13,813 nucleotides of DNA from Gammaproteobacteria bacterium (GTDB lineage Bacteria; Pseudomonadota; Gammaproteobacteria; Pseudomonadales; UBA7434). Positions 7,232 to 13,557 of the stretch are shown piece after piece. Below the pieces are notes generated by a model. It ran no database searches, was not told the origin of the DNA, and saw nothing but the letters and a program-made list of their open reading frames with translations. Every line of letters begins with the position of its first letter. Position 1 is the stretch's first letter. The translations under genes were made by a program, and so were the position numbers. Location: the NCBI GenBank assembly GCA_024280785.1, contig JAJRPK010000354.1, positions 1 to 13,813 on the forward strand, given 5' to 3'.

Positions 7232-7948
7232 TTACAAACCCAACCTCTTCGCCAGTTTATCCGCAGGCATGTAACCGGGCAACAGCTCGCCCTTTGACGT
7301 CACCAGTGCGGGCGTTCCCGTAACACCTAATTCGCCCCCAAGCTTATATTGCGCCGCAACAGGATTGTCTTCACAAACATCGTCGGGAACAACTTCTCCA
7401 GCCTTTAATTTTGTTAAGGTCACATTAGGGTCGTCCGCACACCAGGCTGTGGCTATTTTTCTATAGCTTGGCGAACCGATGCCCGCACGCGGATAAGCTA
7501 AATATCGAACTTCAACGCCGAGCTCATTAAGCGCAGGGACCTCTTTATGCAGCTTTTGACAGTAATAACAATCTACATCGGTAAATACATAGACATGTGT
7601 TTTCGGCTCTTTGGGAGCAAAGACGATCATGTCATCAACACTGAGCTTAGATAAAGCAACAACTCGTTCTTGCTCCATTTTCTGTTCGCCCAGATTAACA
7701 ATATCGACGGAACCCACTGCAAAAAAATCACCGGCAAAAAAATGCTTGCCGTCAGCGGTAATATAAATAGTCGGGCCACCCATGATATTTGTCTTGTAAA
7801 TTCCTTTAACGGGGGTTTCGGAAACCACACCAAACTCAAAATCTGGTCGTGCGTCCTTAAGCCGATTGAGCACCTTACTATTCACGGACTCGGCTGCGAT
7901 TGACAGCTGAGCTACAAAGACCAAACCTATAAATAAAAATAGACGCAT
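7232..7948 (-). CDS. dsbC: Thiol:disulfide interchange protein DsbC
   Basis: A periplasmic disulfide isomerase that repairs wrongly paired disulfides, kept reduced by DsbD. The open frame extends upstream to 8023, but the start at 7948 is chosen because it follows GAGG 5 nt upstream and begins directly with a signal peptide (MRLFLFIGLVFVAQLSIAA, cleavage near residue 19). This gives 238 residues. The N-terminal dimerisation domain spans about 20-80. The thioredoxin fold carries the active site C127-YY-C130 in FTDVDCYYC, a second cysteine pair C170/C192, and the cis-proline P213 in VTGTPAL. The familiar E. coli DsbC motif is CGYC, so the Tyr in the first variable position is unusual. It lies between xerD and hom, as in pseudomonads. 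Confidence 0.93.
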   Translation of the reverse strand: MRLFLFIGLVFVAQLSIAAESVNSKVLNRLKDARPDFEFGVVSETPVKGIYKTNIMGGPTIYITADGKHFFAGDFFAVGSVDIVNLGEQKMEQERVVALSKLSVDDMIVFAPKEPKTHVYVFTDVDCYYCQKLHKEVPALNELGVEVRYLAYPRAGIGSPSYRKIATAWCADDPNVTLTKLKAGEVVPDDVCEDNPVAAQYKLGGELGVTGTPALVTSKGELLPGYMPADKLAKRLGL

Positions 7949-8281
7949 ACTTACCTCAAATCTTCTTAATTCAACTATCGCCCGCCCGTACATTCGAACC
8001 GGCCGACAAACTAATCCACACATATGGTGATGTTGTACAGAATCACTCGTCTCGACGTAGGGCTAAAAGCCATACCACAATCAGTAAATATAGATTGCAA
8101 CATTCTAATTGCGTTCCCCGCCGAGAAGAAAATATAGTTACAGCCCTTCAGATTATAACAGCTTAAGCGAGAATTAAAGCTTTTACCGCCATTTCAAGTA
8201 GTTTTTGCTCTTAATCGTGACAATATCGTTCTCTCATCAAGAACCAATTGACGTTTACGAGGACCAAGCTTTGCTTCAAAA
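7949..8281 (-). other. xerD-dsbC spacer with long dsbC leader
   Basis: This 333-nt stretch has no convincing gene. On the minus strand it contains an extended -10 promoter (listed separately) that would give dsbC a leader of roughly 195 nt. Within it, AGGGCT (8147-8142) can pair with AGCCCT (8064-8059), and GGCTTTTAGCC forms a small local hairpin around the second element. No xerD terminator with a T-tract was found. Confidence 0.35.
8152..8160 (-). promoter_or_regulatory. Extended -10 promoter for dsbC
   Basis: The minus strand reads TGTTATAAT (8160-8152), a perfect extended -10 (TGnTATAAT). There is no good -35 box at the usual distance, which extended -10 promoters tolerate. Transcription would start near 8145 and run into dsbC. 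Confidence 0.45.
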
Positions 8282-9247
8282 TTAAGCTCGGGGATGATGC
8301 TCCGCATGCAGCTCTTGCAGGCGATGTTTAGCAACATGAGTATAAATTTGGGTCGTAGACAAATCACTATGCCCCAACAGCATCTGGACAATCCGCAAAT
8401 CGGCTCCATTATTAAGTAAATGGGTCGCAAACGCATGGCGTAAACCGTGCGGAGAAAGCTTCACGGGTAAGTGAATTCGCTCTGCGTAATATTTAACCCG
8501 GTACCAAAAAGCCTGACGTGTCATTTTTTGGCCTCTTCGACTGGGAAACACCACGTCGCTATTCACACTACCGCTCCCGCTACTACGTCCACTCACCCCG
8601 GGCTTGCTCTCGAGCATCAGAATCCTTGCATCAGAGAAATAATACTGTAAGTAGTGGGCTGCTGATTCTCCCATCGGAATCATCCGCTCTTTGCCTCCTT
8701 TACCCACTACGCGAACCACACCTTGTCGCAAGTTAATCGCTGGCATTTCGAGGCCGACCAACTCCGACACTCTTAGTCCTGACGCATAAAGCAACTCAAG
8801 CATAGCTTTGTCCCGCTGCTCAATGGGACTAGCTAAATCTGGTGCCGCTAACAGCTGCTCTACCTGTAACTCAGACAAGGTTGTCGGTAAAATACGGCCT
8901 AATTTGGGTGGTTCCAACCGTGAAACAGGGTCGCTGTAAAGTAAATTTTCGCGCATACAAAAGCGATAAAACCCTCTCAAGCTAGACACCAGCCGCGCCT
9001 GTGATCTTGAGCTTTTATTCTGAGCGGCCAGCCCCGCTAAATAGCCAAGAAAATCGGCATAATCCGCCGTTAGAAGCTGTTTTTCGTGCTGGTTCAAATG
9101 CCTTGCTACAGCTTGTAAATCACTCCTATAGGCATCCAGCGAGTTCTGACTTAATCCTCGTTCCATCCACACAGCGTCGATGTAGCGTTCGATTAACGAT
9201 GCATCTTCGGTTATCAGACTGGTTTTATCGGCAGCTACATTGTTCAT
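8282..9247 (-). CDS. xerD: Site-specific tyrosine recombinase XerD
   Basis: With XerC it resolves chromosome dimers at dif, under control of FtsK. From the ATG at 9247 the protein has 321 residues. The N-terminal SAM-like DNA-binding domain (about 13-105) contains WMERGLSQNSLDAYRSDL. The catalytic set is complete: R159 in ASGLRVSEL, K183 in VGKGGKERMIP, H267xxR270 in HGLRHAFATH, H293 in LLGHSDLSTTQIYTHV, and nucleophile Y302. Between the beta-hairpin lysine and the HxxR box there is a Ser/Gly-rich stretch, GVSGRSSGSGSVNS, near 217-230, which looks longer than usual. A TTG at 9265 gives six more residues and has a weak GAAAG upstream. The ATG has no clear Shine-Dalgarno, so the start is uncertain. 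Confidence 0.93.
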   Translation of the reverse strand: MNNVAADKTSLITEDASLIERYIDAVWMERGLSQNSLDAYRSDLQAVARHLNQHEKQLLTADYADFLGYLAGLAAQNKSSRSQARLVSSLRGFYRFCMRENLLYSDPVSRLEPPKLGRILPTTLSELQVEQLLAAPDLASPIEQRDKAMLELLYASGLRVSELVGLEMPAINLRQGVVRVVGKGGKERMIPMGESAAHYLQYYFSDARILMLESKPGVSGRSSGSGSVNSDVVFPSRRGQKMTRQAFWYRVKYYAERIHLPVKLSPHGLRHAFATHLLNNGADLRIVQMLLGHSDLSTTQIYTHVAKHRLQELHAEHHPRA

Positions 9248-9296
9248 TGGCAAAGGGTATAGCAAATATCGCTTTCATTTATCGATTTTAGTACTC

Positions 9297-9318
9297 TTAG
9301 CCCTAGATAGCGGGCTAA
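9297..9318. repeat. Inverted repeat in the xerD leader
   Basis: TTAGCCC (9297-9303) and GGGCTAA (9312-9318) are perfect 7-bp arms around an 8-nt loop, about 50 nt upstream of xerD. There is no T-tract on either side, so it is not a terminator. An operator or leader hairpin is possible. Confidence 0.5.
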
Positions 9319-9328
9319 CGCTCTGGTT

Positions 9329-9367
9329 ACAATACAGTAGGTGGACAATACAGTAGATAGACAATAG
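9329..9367. repeat. 16-nt tandem duplication
   Basis: ACAATACAGTAGGTGG (9329-9344) is followed directly by ACAATACAGTAGATAG (9345-9360), with 14/16 identity, and by a partial third copy ACAATAG (9361-9367). Noncoding. Confidence 0.85.
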
Positions 9368-9371
9368 CCTA

Positions 9372-9409
9372 GTTATGCTGCAAATGAAAAGTTATGCTGC
9401 AAATGAAAA
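9372..9409. repeat. 19-nt perfect tandem duplication
   Basis: GTTATGCTGCAAATGAAAA occurs twice without a gap (9372-9390 and 9391-9409), 100% identical. It begins 4 nt after the previous repeat and is unrelated to it in sequence. Confidence 0.9.
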
Positions 9410-9460
9410 ATGGCAAACTGCACATATTTCAAGCGAGCTACTAGTCACACTTCTAATACC

Positions 9461-9490
9461 ACTGTACACGAAAGCACTGTACACGAAAGC
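9461..9490. repeat. 15-nt perfect tandem duplication
   Basis: ACTGTACACGAAAGC occurs twice without a gap (9461-9475 and 9476-9490), 100% identical. It is the third distinct tandem duplication within about 165 nt. Confidence 0.9.
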
Positions 9491-9695
9491 TTAATTCCGG
9501 ATAAGCCTTTGTGCGAATGATTACACATCGAAACATAGGACTAAACAAACACGGCGGCAAGTGAAAGACTATGCCTTTGCTATTCACGGTCCAACCAATT
9601 CCGCCTAGATCTAGTTTGATCGTTGTAAGGCACTGCTCAGTATCACTGACGGTAGAAATATTAATAGCTTCGCTTATAACTCAGAGAATTGATCT

Positions 9696-10994
9696 ATGAG
9701 ATTGGCACGCATTAAATCCACACCTTTAAATATTCTAAAGTACGGCATTAGAAGCGGCTTGCGATTGAATAAAACCCTGCTTAACGCTTCACCAAAAATT
9801 ATCCGCTGTGCCCGTGAACGGAGGCAGCCAACAGCCGTAGAGGTCCGGGAGCTGTTCGAGTCGATGGGGGTAACATACATAAAATTAGGACAATTTATAG
9901 CTAGCTCCCCCTCTATCTTTCCTGCCGATTACGTCGAGGCATTTCAAAACTGTTTAGATCAAACTTCACCCCTGCCCTATGAAACAGTAAAGGGAGTTCT
10001 AGATTCTGAACTCGGCAGGCCTCTAACTGAAATATATAGCTTCATCGATAAAAGGCCACTAGCCTCTGCCTCCATTGCTCAAGTTCATGCTGCCACATTA
10101 ATTGACGGCACAGACGTTGTCATTAAAGTCCAGAAACCCGGCGTCGAAGCCATCATCAACATTGATTTGAATGCTGTATATATTACCAGCAAAATTATGG
10201 AATGGGTCTCTCCCGCCCTCGCGAAAGACTCTATAACTGACATTATCAATGAAATTCATCAATCCATGATCGATGAATGCGATTTCATTAAGGAAGCAAA
10301 GAACTTGCAAAGCTTTAACCGTTTTTTGCAGTCGCAAAAAATAGAAAGTGTTATCGCACCCAAACCCATACTAGCTGCTTGCAGTAAACGTGTGCTCACG
10401 ATGGAACGTATTTACGGCCGTGCCTTTACCGATAAAAGCATATCCAATAGCGAATCGTATGCCGCCGATATCAGCCCTCAAGAGGCTTTATTTAATGCCT
10501 TAAATGTTTGGTTTTCATCACTCAAGAACGCCGATTTTTTTCATGCCGACTTGCACAGCGGTAATTTATTATTGCTGGATGATGGCCGAGTGGGCTTTAT
10601 TGATTTCGGTATGGTCGGAAAAATCACACCCACAGTATGGCAAGCTGCATTTATGCTGTTCAGCGCCATAGGCGAGGCGGACTATTTGAAAATGGCAACA
10701 GCAATGACTGACGTCGGCATGACCAAGAAAAAAGTAAATTCTAAAGACCTTGCCAACGACTTACAGCAAGCGTTTGCTAATAGTCCAATAAATAATTTAG
10801 CTGGAAACCGAACGGAAGCGAGTCAACTCAACACCTTGTCGGCCATCGCTAGACGCCACGGAATCCGATTTCCTAGCGCATTCACATTATTACTCAAACA
10901 ACTTCTATACTTTGATCGCTATTTACAGTTGCTCGCACCCAGCACCGAATTATTCAACAGCAACGAACTCGATCCTTTTAAAGGCCTTCGATAA
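9696..10994 (+). CDS. ABC1/UbiB-like atypical kinase (soluble)
   Basis: A 432-residue member of the ABC1/ADCK/UbiB protein-kinase-like family. Visible motifs are the family-specific KxGQ (KLGQ, 63-66), the Ala-rich nucleotide loop ASASIAQVH (123-131), the lysine K144 in VVIKVQKPG, a Glu in DECDFIKEA (193-201), the catalytic loop HADLHSGN (283-290) and the metal-binding DFG (303-305). All residues expected for ATP binding and catalysis are present. The UbiB enzyme that supports ubiquinone synthesis is longer and ends in two membrane helices. Those are missing here, and there are no neighbouring ubi genes, so ubiB should not be assigned. A role in isoprenoid or quinone lipid handling follows only from the family. 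The ATG at 9696 has a weak AGAG upstream. Probably monocistronic. Confidence 0.85.
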   Translation: MRLARIKSTPLNILKYGIRSGLRLNKTLLNASPKIIRCARERRQPTAVEVRELFESMGVTYIKLGQFIASSPSIFPADYVEAFQNCLDQTSPLPYETVKGVLDSELGRPLTEIYSFIDKRPLASASIAQVHAATLIDGTDVVIKVQKPGVEAIINIDLNAVYITSKIMEWVSPALAKDSITDIINEIHQSMIDECDFIKEAKNLQSFNRFLQSQKIESVIAPKPILAACSKRVLTMERIYGRAFTDKSISNSESYAADISPQEALFNALNVWFSSLKNADFFHADLHSGNLLLLDDGRVGFIDFGMVGKITPTVWQAAFMLFSAIGEADYLKMATAMTDVGMTKKKVNSKDLANDLQQAFANSPINNLAGNRTEASQLNTLSAIARRHGIRFPSAFTLLLKQLLYFDRYLQLLAPSTELFNSNELDPFKGLR

Positions 10995-11005
10995 AATATC
11001 CTTCC

Positions 11006-11020
11006 TGTTTTCTGAAAACA
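11006..11020. repeat. Palindrome after the ABC1 kinase gene
   Basis: TGTTTTC and GAAAACA are perfect 7-bp arms around a single T, 11 nt after the stop codon, and TTTTCGG follows on the plus strand. It could be a weak AT-rich terminator hairpin or an operator. Confidence 0.4.
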
Positions 11021-11041
11021 TTTTCGGCTGACCCGATGCGC

Positions 11042-11058
11042 TGCGACATCATGTCGCA
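11042..11058. promoter_or_regulatory. Perfect palindrome, probable operator upstream of the barrel protein gene
   Basis: TGCGACAT-C-ATGTCGCA has perfect 8-bp arms around one base, 108 nt before the start of the outer-membrane protein gene. It lacks a T-tract. The form suits binding of a dimeric transcription factor. It resembles no operator that I can name with confidence; it differs from the CRP site in both sequence and spacing. Confidence 0.45.
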
Positions 11059-11166
11059 TTCCCATTTACCCTGATTCGATTAAGATGTGCACTCGCGATT
11101 GATCCTTTTTCAATTCGTACAATTGCCGCAAGTGGCTTCGCTTTCCTTTTTCGACGGATTTTAAAT

Positions 11167-12243
11167 ATGCCCACCAACAAATACTTTCTGCTAGCCCTCA
11201 TAACCATGGCTAGCGGGGCCACTTCCACCACCGTACTCGGTGATCAACTAGCGGGAAGCAACCACAATGACGTCGCACCCGCAAATCATGCGCCTACTAA
11301 TCACGCCCCTATAGGAGTTGTAGGAGATCACCTTCACAACCAAGGTGAATGGATGATTTCATACCGGTTTGGCCATATGGAAATGAAGGATAATTTAAAA
11401 GGTAGTGACAGTATCTCAACAGAAGAAATCGTTCTTTCCGGCATGGGGCTTCGCGTAGTCCCGCTTGAAATGACAACGGACATGCACATGTTTGGAGGTA
11501 TGTATGCACCAAGCGACAAACTGTCCTTAATGCTAATGCTAAGCTATATCGACAAAGAAATGGAGCTCGAAACCTTTGCCGACATGTCTGGATCGACATC
11601 AATAGGCCGCTTTACAACTGAAACCTCTGGCTTCGGTGATACTACCATCGCCGCACTTTATGGTGTTCATGCAGGGCAAGTCCACAATGTTCATTTAAAC
11701 TTTGCTTTAAGCATTCCTACTGGGAGTATTAAAGAAACAGGCAAAATACTTACCCCGATGAACATAAGAGTTAACAAGCGACTGCCGTATCCAATGCAAT
11801 TAGGTTCGGGAACCTACGACCTTGAGCCAGGGGTCACTTACACCGGGCACACTCAAAAATGGGATTGGGGTAGCCAAGCAAAACTAAAATTCAGAATCGA
11901 CGACAATGATGAAGGATATTCACTCGGTGATCAAACGATACTGACTGGCTGGGGTAGTTACCATTTTGCAGCGTGGATCTCTGCTTCGCTACGACTCACT
12001 TACACTCACTTCGACGACATTAATGGTAGCGACGAGCAAATCAATACTCTCCCTGTTCAGACCGCCAAATCAGAGAATTTTGGCCAAGAACGGCTTGATT
12101 TAAATGTCGGCGTTAACATTCTCGACACCGCGAAAGGTCATCGGCTCGCCGTCGAATATACGACAACAATAAACCAGCATGTAAACGGAATACAGTTAGA
12201 AATGCAGGATGCGCTAAAGGTAGGCTATCAATACAGCTTCTAA
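11167..12243 (+). CDS. Outer-membrane beta-barrel protein, transporter-like, Met/His-rich
   Basis: A 358-residue exported protein. Residues 1-25 form a signal peptide (KYFLLALITMASGATS core, cleavage near 25). A His-rich linker with the repeat NHAPTNHAP (40-48) follows, then APIGVVGDHLHNQGEWMISY (47-66), which starts the barrel. The chain shows alternating amphipathic strands and ends in Phe (GYQYSF), the usual C-terminal signal for barrel assembly. Blocks such as MHMFGGMYAPSDKLSLMLML (106-125), LSIPTGSI (181-188) and RLPYPMQLGSGTYDLEPG (205-222) recall the group annotated as transporter/phenol MetA-pathway-type barrels (PF13557-like). Met and His cluster at HMEM (70-73) and EMTTDMHM (101-108), which would suit metal binding, for example copper. 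That is inference. The substrate is unknown. No Shine-Dalgarno is evident before the ATG. Confidence 0.75.
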   Translation: MPTNKYFLLALITMASGATSTTVLGDQLAGSNHNDVAPANHAPTNHAPIGVVGDHLHNQGEWMISYRFGHMEMKDNLKGSDSISTEEIVLSGMGLRVVPLEMTTDMHMFGGMYAPSDKLSLMLMLSYIDKEMELETFADMSGSTSIGRFTTETSGFGDTTIAALYGVHAGQVHNVHLNFALSIPTGSIKETGKILTPMNIRVNKRLPYPMQLGSGTYDLEPGVTYTGHTQKWDWGSQAKLKFRIDDNDEGYSLGDQTILTGWGSYHFAAWISASLRLTYTHFDDINGSDEQINTLPVQTAKSENFGQERLDLNVGVNILDTAKGHRLAVEYTTTINQHVNGIQLEMQDALKVGYQYSF

Positions 12244-12348
12244 TCTTCACACTACAGTCAGCAAAAGGGAAAATTCATGGCGACGGTTAGCCACATACTG
12301 CATAACCGACTACATTAACCTTCTGACCTGTATAACGTTTTTATTAAG

Positions 12349-12376
12349 TCGCATTTGTTAATTCGCATTTGTTAAT
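12349..12376. repeat. 14-nt perfect tandem duplication at the DUF4345 stop
   Basis: TCGCATTTGTTAAT occurs twice without a gap (12349-12362 and 12363-12376). The second copy touches the stop codon of the minus-strand DUF4345 gene (12378-12376). Confidence 0.85.
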
Positions 12377-12738
12377 TAGAGCAACGCTGTTCCACTTAAA
12401 AACATTAAAGCAACCGAGCTATCTAAAATAATGGGGGCAATCGACTCTTTCACTGTGCTTCCATCCACCGCCATAGAATAAAACCTTGCTGCAGCAACCC
12501 CACACCAAGCAAAACCCAAAGCGGCATATATCATCGGCTCGGCATAATAAAATGCAGCAGCAGAGCTGCCAATATTCAACCCACCAAACACTCCCCGCAC
12601 CTCTGACAATGCCATGCTGTTGGTCATGTTAATCCCACAAGAGTCCATGATGATGCTTGGCTTAAAAAAACAAACCAAGCCAATCAGCATGACAATACCG
12701 CTGGCAATTCTTGGTAACCATTCAATGATACTTTCCAC
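12376..12738 (-). CDS. DUF4345 family small membrane protein
   Basis: About 120 residues with four hydrophobic segments: near 5-25 (LPRIASGIVMLIGLVCFF), 48-64, 68-87 and 102-120. The central signature SEVRGVFGGLNIGSSAAAF and the later AARFYSMAVDGS match my recollection of DUF4345: an Arg-Gly-Gly block, then an R...DG block. It is an inner-membrane protein of unknown function. The start is GTG at 12738, chosen because AGAGG (12751-12747) sits 8 nt upstream. The open frame also allows a GTG at 12747, but that overlaps the Shine-Dalgarno. It lies between rplS and the barrel gene, convergent with the latter. Confidence 0.7.
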   Translation of the reverse strand: MESIIEWLPRIASGIVMLIGLVCFFKPSIIMDSCGINMTNSMALSEVRGVFGGLNIGSSAAAFYYAEPMIYAALGFAWCGVAAARFYSMAVDGSTVKESIAPIILDSSVALMFLSGTALL

Positions 12739-12750
12739 TACACTCACCTC

Positions 12751-12785
12751 TTATTGTTGGATCTCAAATATTATTGGATCTCGAC
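12751..12785. repeat. 17-nt imperfect tandem repeat before the DUF4345 gene
   Basis: TTGGATCTC recurs at 12757-12765 and 12774-12782, each with a TTATT run in front, giving an imperfect tandem unit of about 17 nt. It ends immediately upstream of the Shine-Dalgarno of the minus-strand gene. Confidence 0.5.
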
Positions 12786-12804
12786 TTTTTCTTAAAACAG
12801 AGTG

Positions 12805-12812
12805 ATTTTATA
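12805..12812 (-). promoter_or_regulatory. Possible -10 box for the DUF4345 gene
   Basis: The minus strand reads TATAAAAT (12812-12805), a good -10 hexamer. No clear -35 is found at 16-18 nt; TTGGCA lies 22 nt upstream, which is too far. Confidence 0.25.
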
Positions 12813-12832
12813 GCGAGCACGACCTGATTAAT

Positions 12833-12867
12833 ATTGCCAAGCTTTAATACTCTTGGATCCTGGCAAT
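12833..12867. repeat. Nested inverted repeats downstream of rplS
   Basis: ATTGCCA (12833-12839) and TGGCAAT (12861-12867) are perfect 7-bp arms. Inside them CCAAG (12838-12841 plus one shared base) and CTTGG (12852-12856) form a competing 5-bp stem. A 14-bp self-complementary ACAATTTAAATTGT lies further on at 12925-12938. No T-tract is associated with either. Confidence 0.35.
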
Positions 12868-12976
12868 TATCGACCGTAACTTGAGATCAAATAAAAATAG
12901 AAAACAACACACAGCTAAGAGTCTACAATTTAAATTGTGCTCGCGAAATAAACAGCTATGACTAAAATCCACGCAT

Positions 12977-13002
12977 AAAAAAACGGCCATCAAGGCCGTT
13001 TT
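12977..13002 (-). terminator. Rho-independent terminator of rplS
   Basis: On the minus strand AAAACGGCC (13002-12994), loop TTGAT and GGCCGTTTT (12988-12980) form a perfect 9-bp stem followed by a T-run (seven T in total at 12983-12977). It lies 22 nt after the rplS stop, closing the trmD-rplS transcript. Confidence 0.92.
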
Positions 13003-13017
13003 AGAAACTTAAATAAG

Positions 13018-13050
13018 CTTTTCTTTAACTTTTCTTTAACTTTTCTTTAA
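13018..13050. repeat. Three perfect 11-nt tandem copies over the rplS stop codon
   Basis: CTTTTCTTTAA is present three times without gaps (13018-13028, 13029-13039, 13040-13050), read as TTAAAGAAAAG in the coding sense. The array covers the last seven or so codons of rplS, its stop (13027-13025) and 7 nt beyond. As 11 is not a multiple of 3, copy number sets the reading frame at the end of the gene. Confidence 0.92.
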
Positions 13051-13390
13051 TTCTCGCCGCCTTACCTGACAGCTCGCGCAAATAGTAAAGCTTGGCACGT
13101 CTTACCGCACCACGACGCTTTACGGTAATCTCTCCGACTAAAGAGCTGTATGTTTGAAAAGTCCGCTCTACACCCACACCGTGTGAAATTTTACGTACCG
13201 TGAAAGCAGAGTTAAGCCCACGATTACGTTTAGCAATAACAACACCCTCAAACGCCTGTAATCGTTCGCGCTCGCCGTCCTTTACCTTAACTTTAACGAT
13301 AACAGTATCGCCTGGGGAAAAATCGGGAATCTTTTTAACATCCATCTGCTCTTGATCAAGTTGCTGGATGATTTTATTTCTGCCGCTCAT
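13025..13390 (-). CDS. rplS: 50S ribosomal protein L19
   Basis: L19 sits at the interface of the 30S and 50S subunits. The 121-residue sequence is unmistakable: IPDFSPGDTVIVKVKVKDG (21-39), RERLQAFEGVVIAKRNRGLN (41-60), FTVRKISHGVGVERTF (63-78), and RRAKLYYLRELSGKAARIKE (97-116). The ATG is preceded by AGGAG with 6 nt spacing (13401-13397). The family usually ends just after RIKEK plus one or two residues; here the tail is KLKKS, and it is created by the 11-nt tandem repeat. Upstream is trmD, as in rpsP-rimM-trmD-rplS operons, but with a 208-nt spacer. A strong terminator follows. Confidence 0.98.
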   Translation of the reverse strand: MSGRNKIIQQLDQEQMDVKKIPDFSPGDTVIVKVKVKDGERERLQAFEGVVIAKRNRGLNSAFTVRKISHGVGVERTFQTYSSLVGEITVKRRGAVRRAKLYYLRELSGKAARIKEKLKKS

Positions 13391-13453
13391 TGTGAACTCC
13401 TGAACTGAATTTGCGTGTTTAACACGACACTATATATGACGTATGTTTACCAC

Positions 13454-13479
13454 ATTTACACAAAATATTTACAAAAAAT
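13454..13479. repeat. 13-nt tandem duplication in the trmD-rplS spacer
   Basis: ATTTACACAAAAT (13454-13466) is followed directly by ATTTACAAAAAAT (13467-13479), 12/13 identical, in a very AT-rich stretch. On the minus strand each copy carries a TTGTAA or TTGTGT element that could act as a -35 box, so the region may hold a promoter for rplS. Confidence 0.65.
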
Positions 13480-13557
13480 CTATAAAAACATATCTATATA
13501 AAACTGTTGAAAAACTAATTCTAGCGTTATACCTTAATCTTGGCTAAACCGGATAAA

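Larger units (their letters stand above)
9266..9695. other. 430-nt spacer between divergent xerD and ABC1 kinase
   Basis: No gene is supported here. The stretch holds one inverted repeat (9297-9318) and three different tandem duplications (9329-9367, 9372-9409, 9461-9490), each listed separately. It must also contain the two divergent promoters. A TTGATC/TATCAC pair (9616-9646, 19-nt spacing) is a weak candidate for the rightward one. The part from 9491 to 9695 shows no repeats. Confidence 0.5.

Noticed and set aside
7994..8006. GGTTCGAAT on the minus strand, like a tRNA T-loop
   Set aside because: The flanking bases do not form a T-stem, and no acceptor, D or anticodon arm is found upstream.
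7949..8023. 25-residue N-terminal extension of DsbC
   Set aside because: It would bury the signal peptide behind an Arg/Cys-rich stretch, while the internal ATG has a good GAGG and begins directly with the signal sequence.
9375..9494. 39-codon open frame across the 19-nt and 15-nt duplications
   Set aside because: No Shine-Dalgarno and no recognisable product. The 19-nt unit is out of frame between copies, so the reading frame is not conserved by the repeat.
12284..12308. CGGTTA/TAACCG inverted repeat after the barrel gene as a terminator
   Set aside because: Only 6 bp with a 13-nt loop and no T-tract.
12925..12938. 14-bp palindrome ACAATTTAAATTGT as an operator
   Set aside because: It is low-complexity AT sequence far from a start codon; chance is a sufficient explanation, so it is only mentioned with the nearby inverted repeat.
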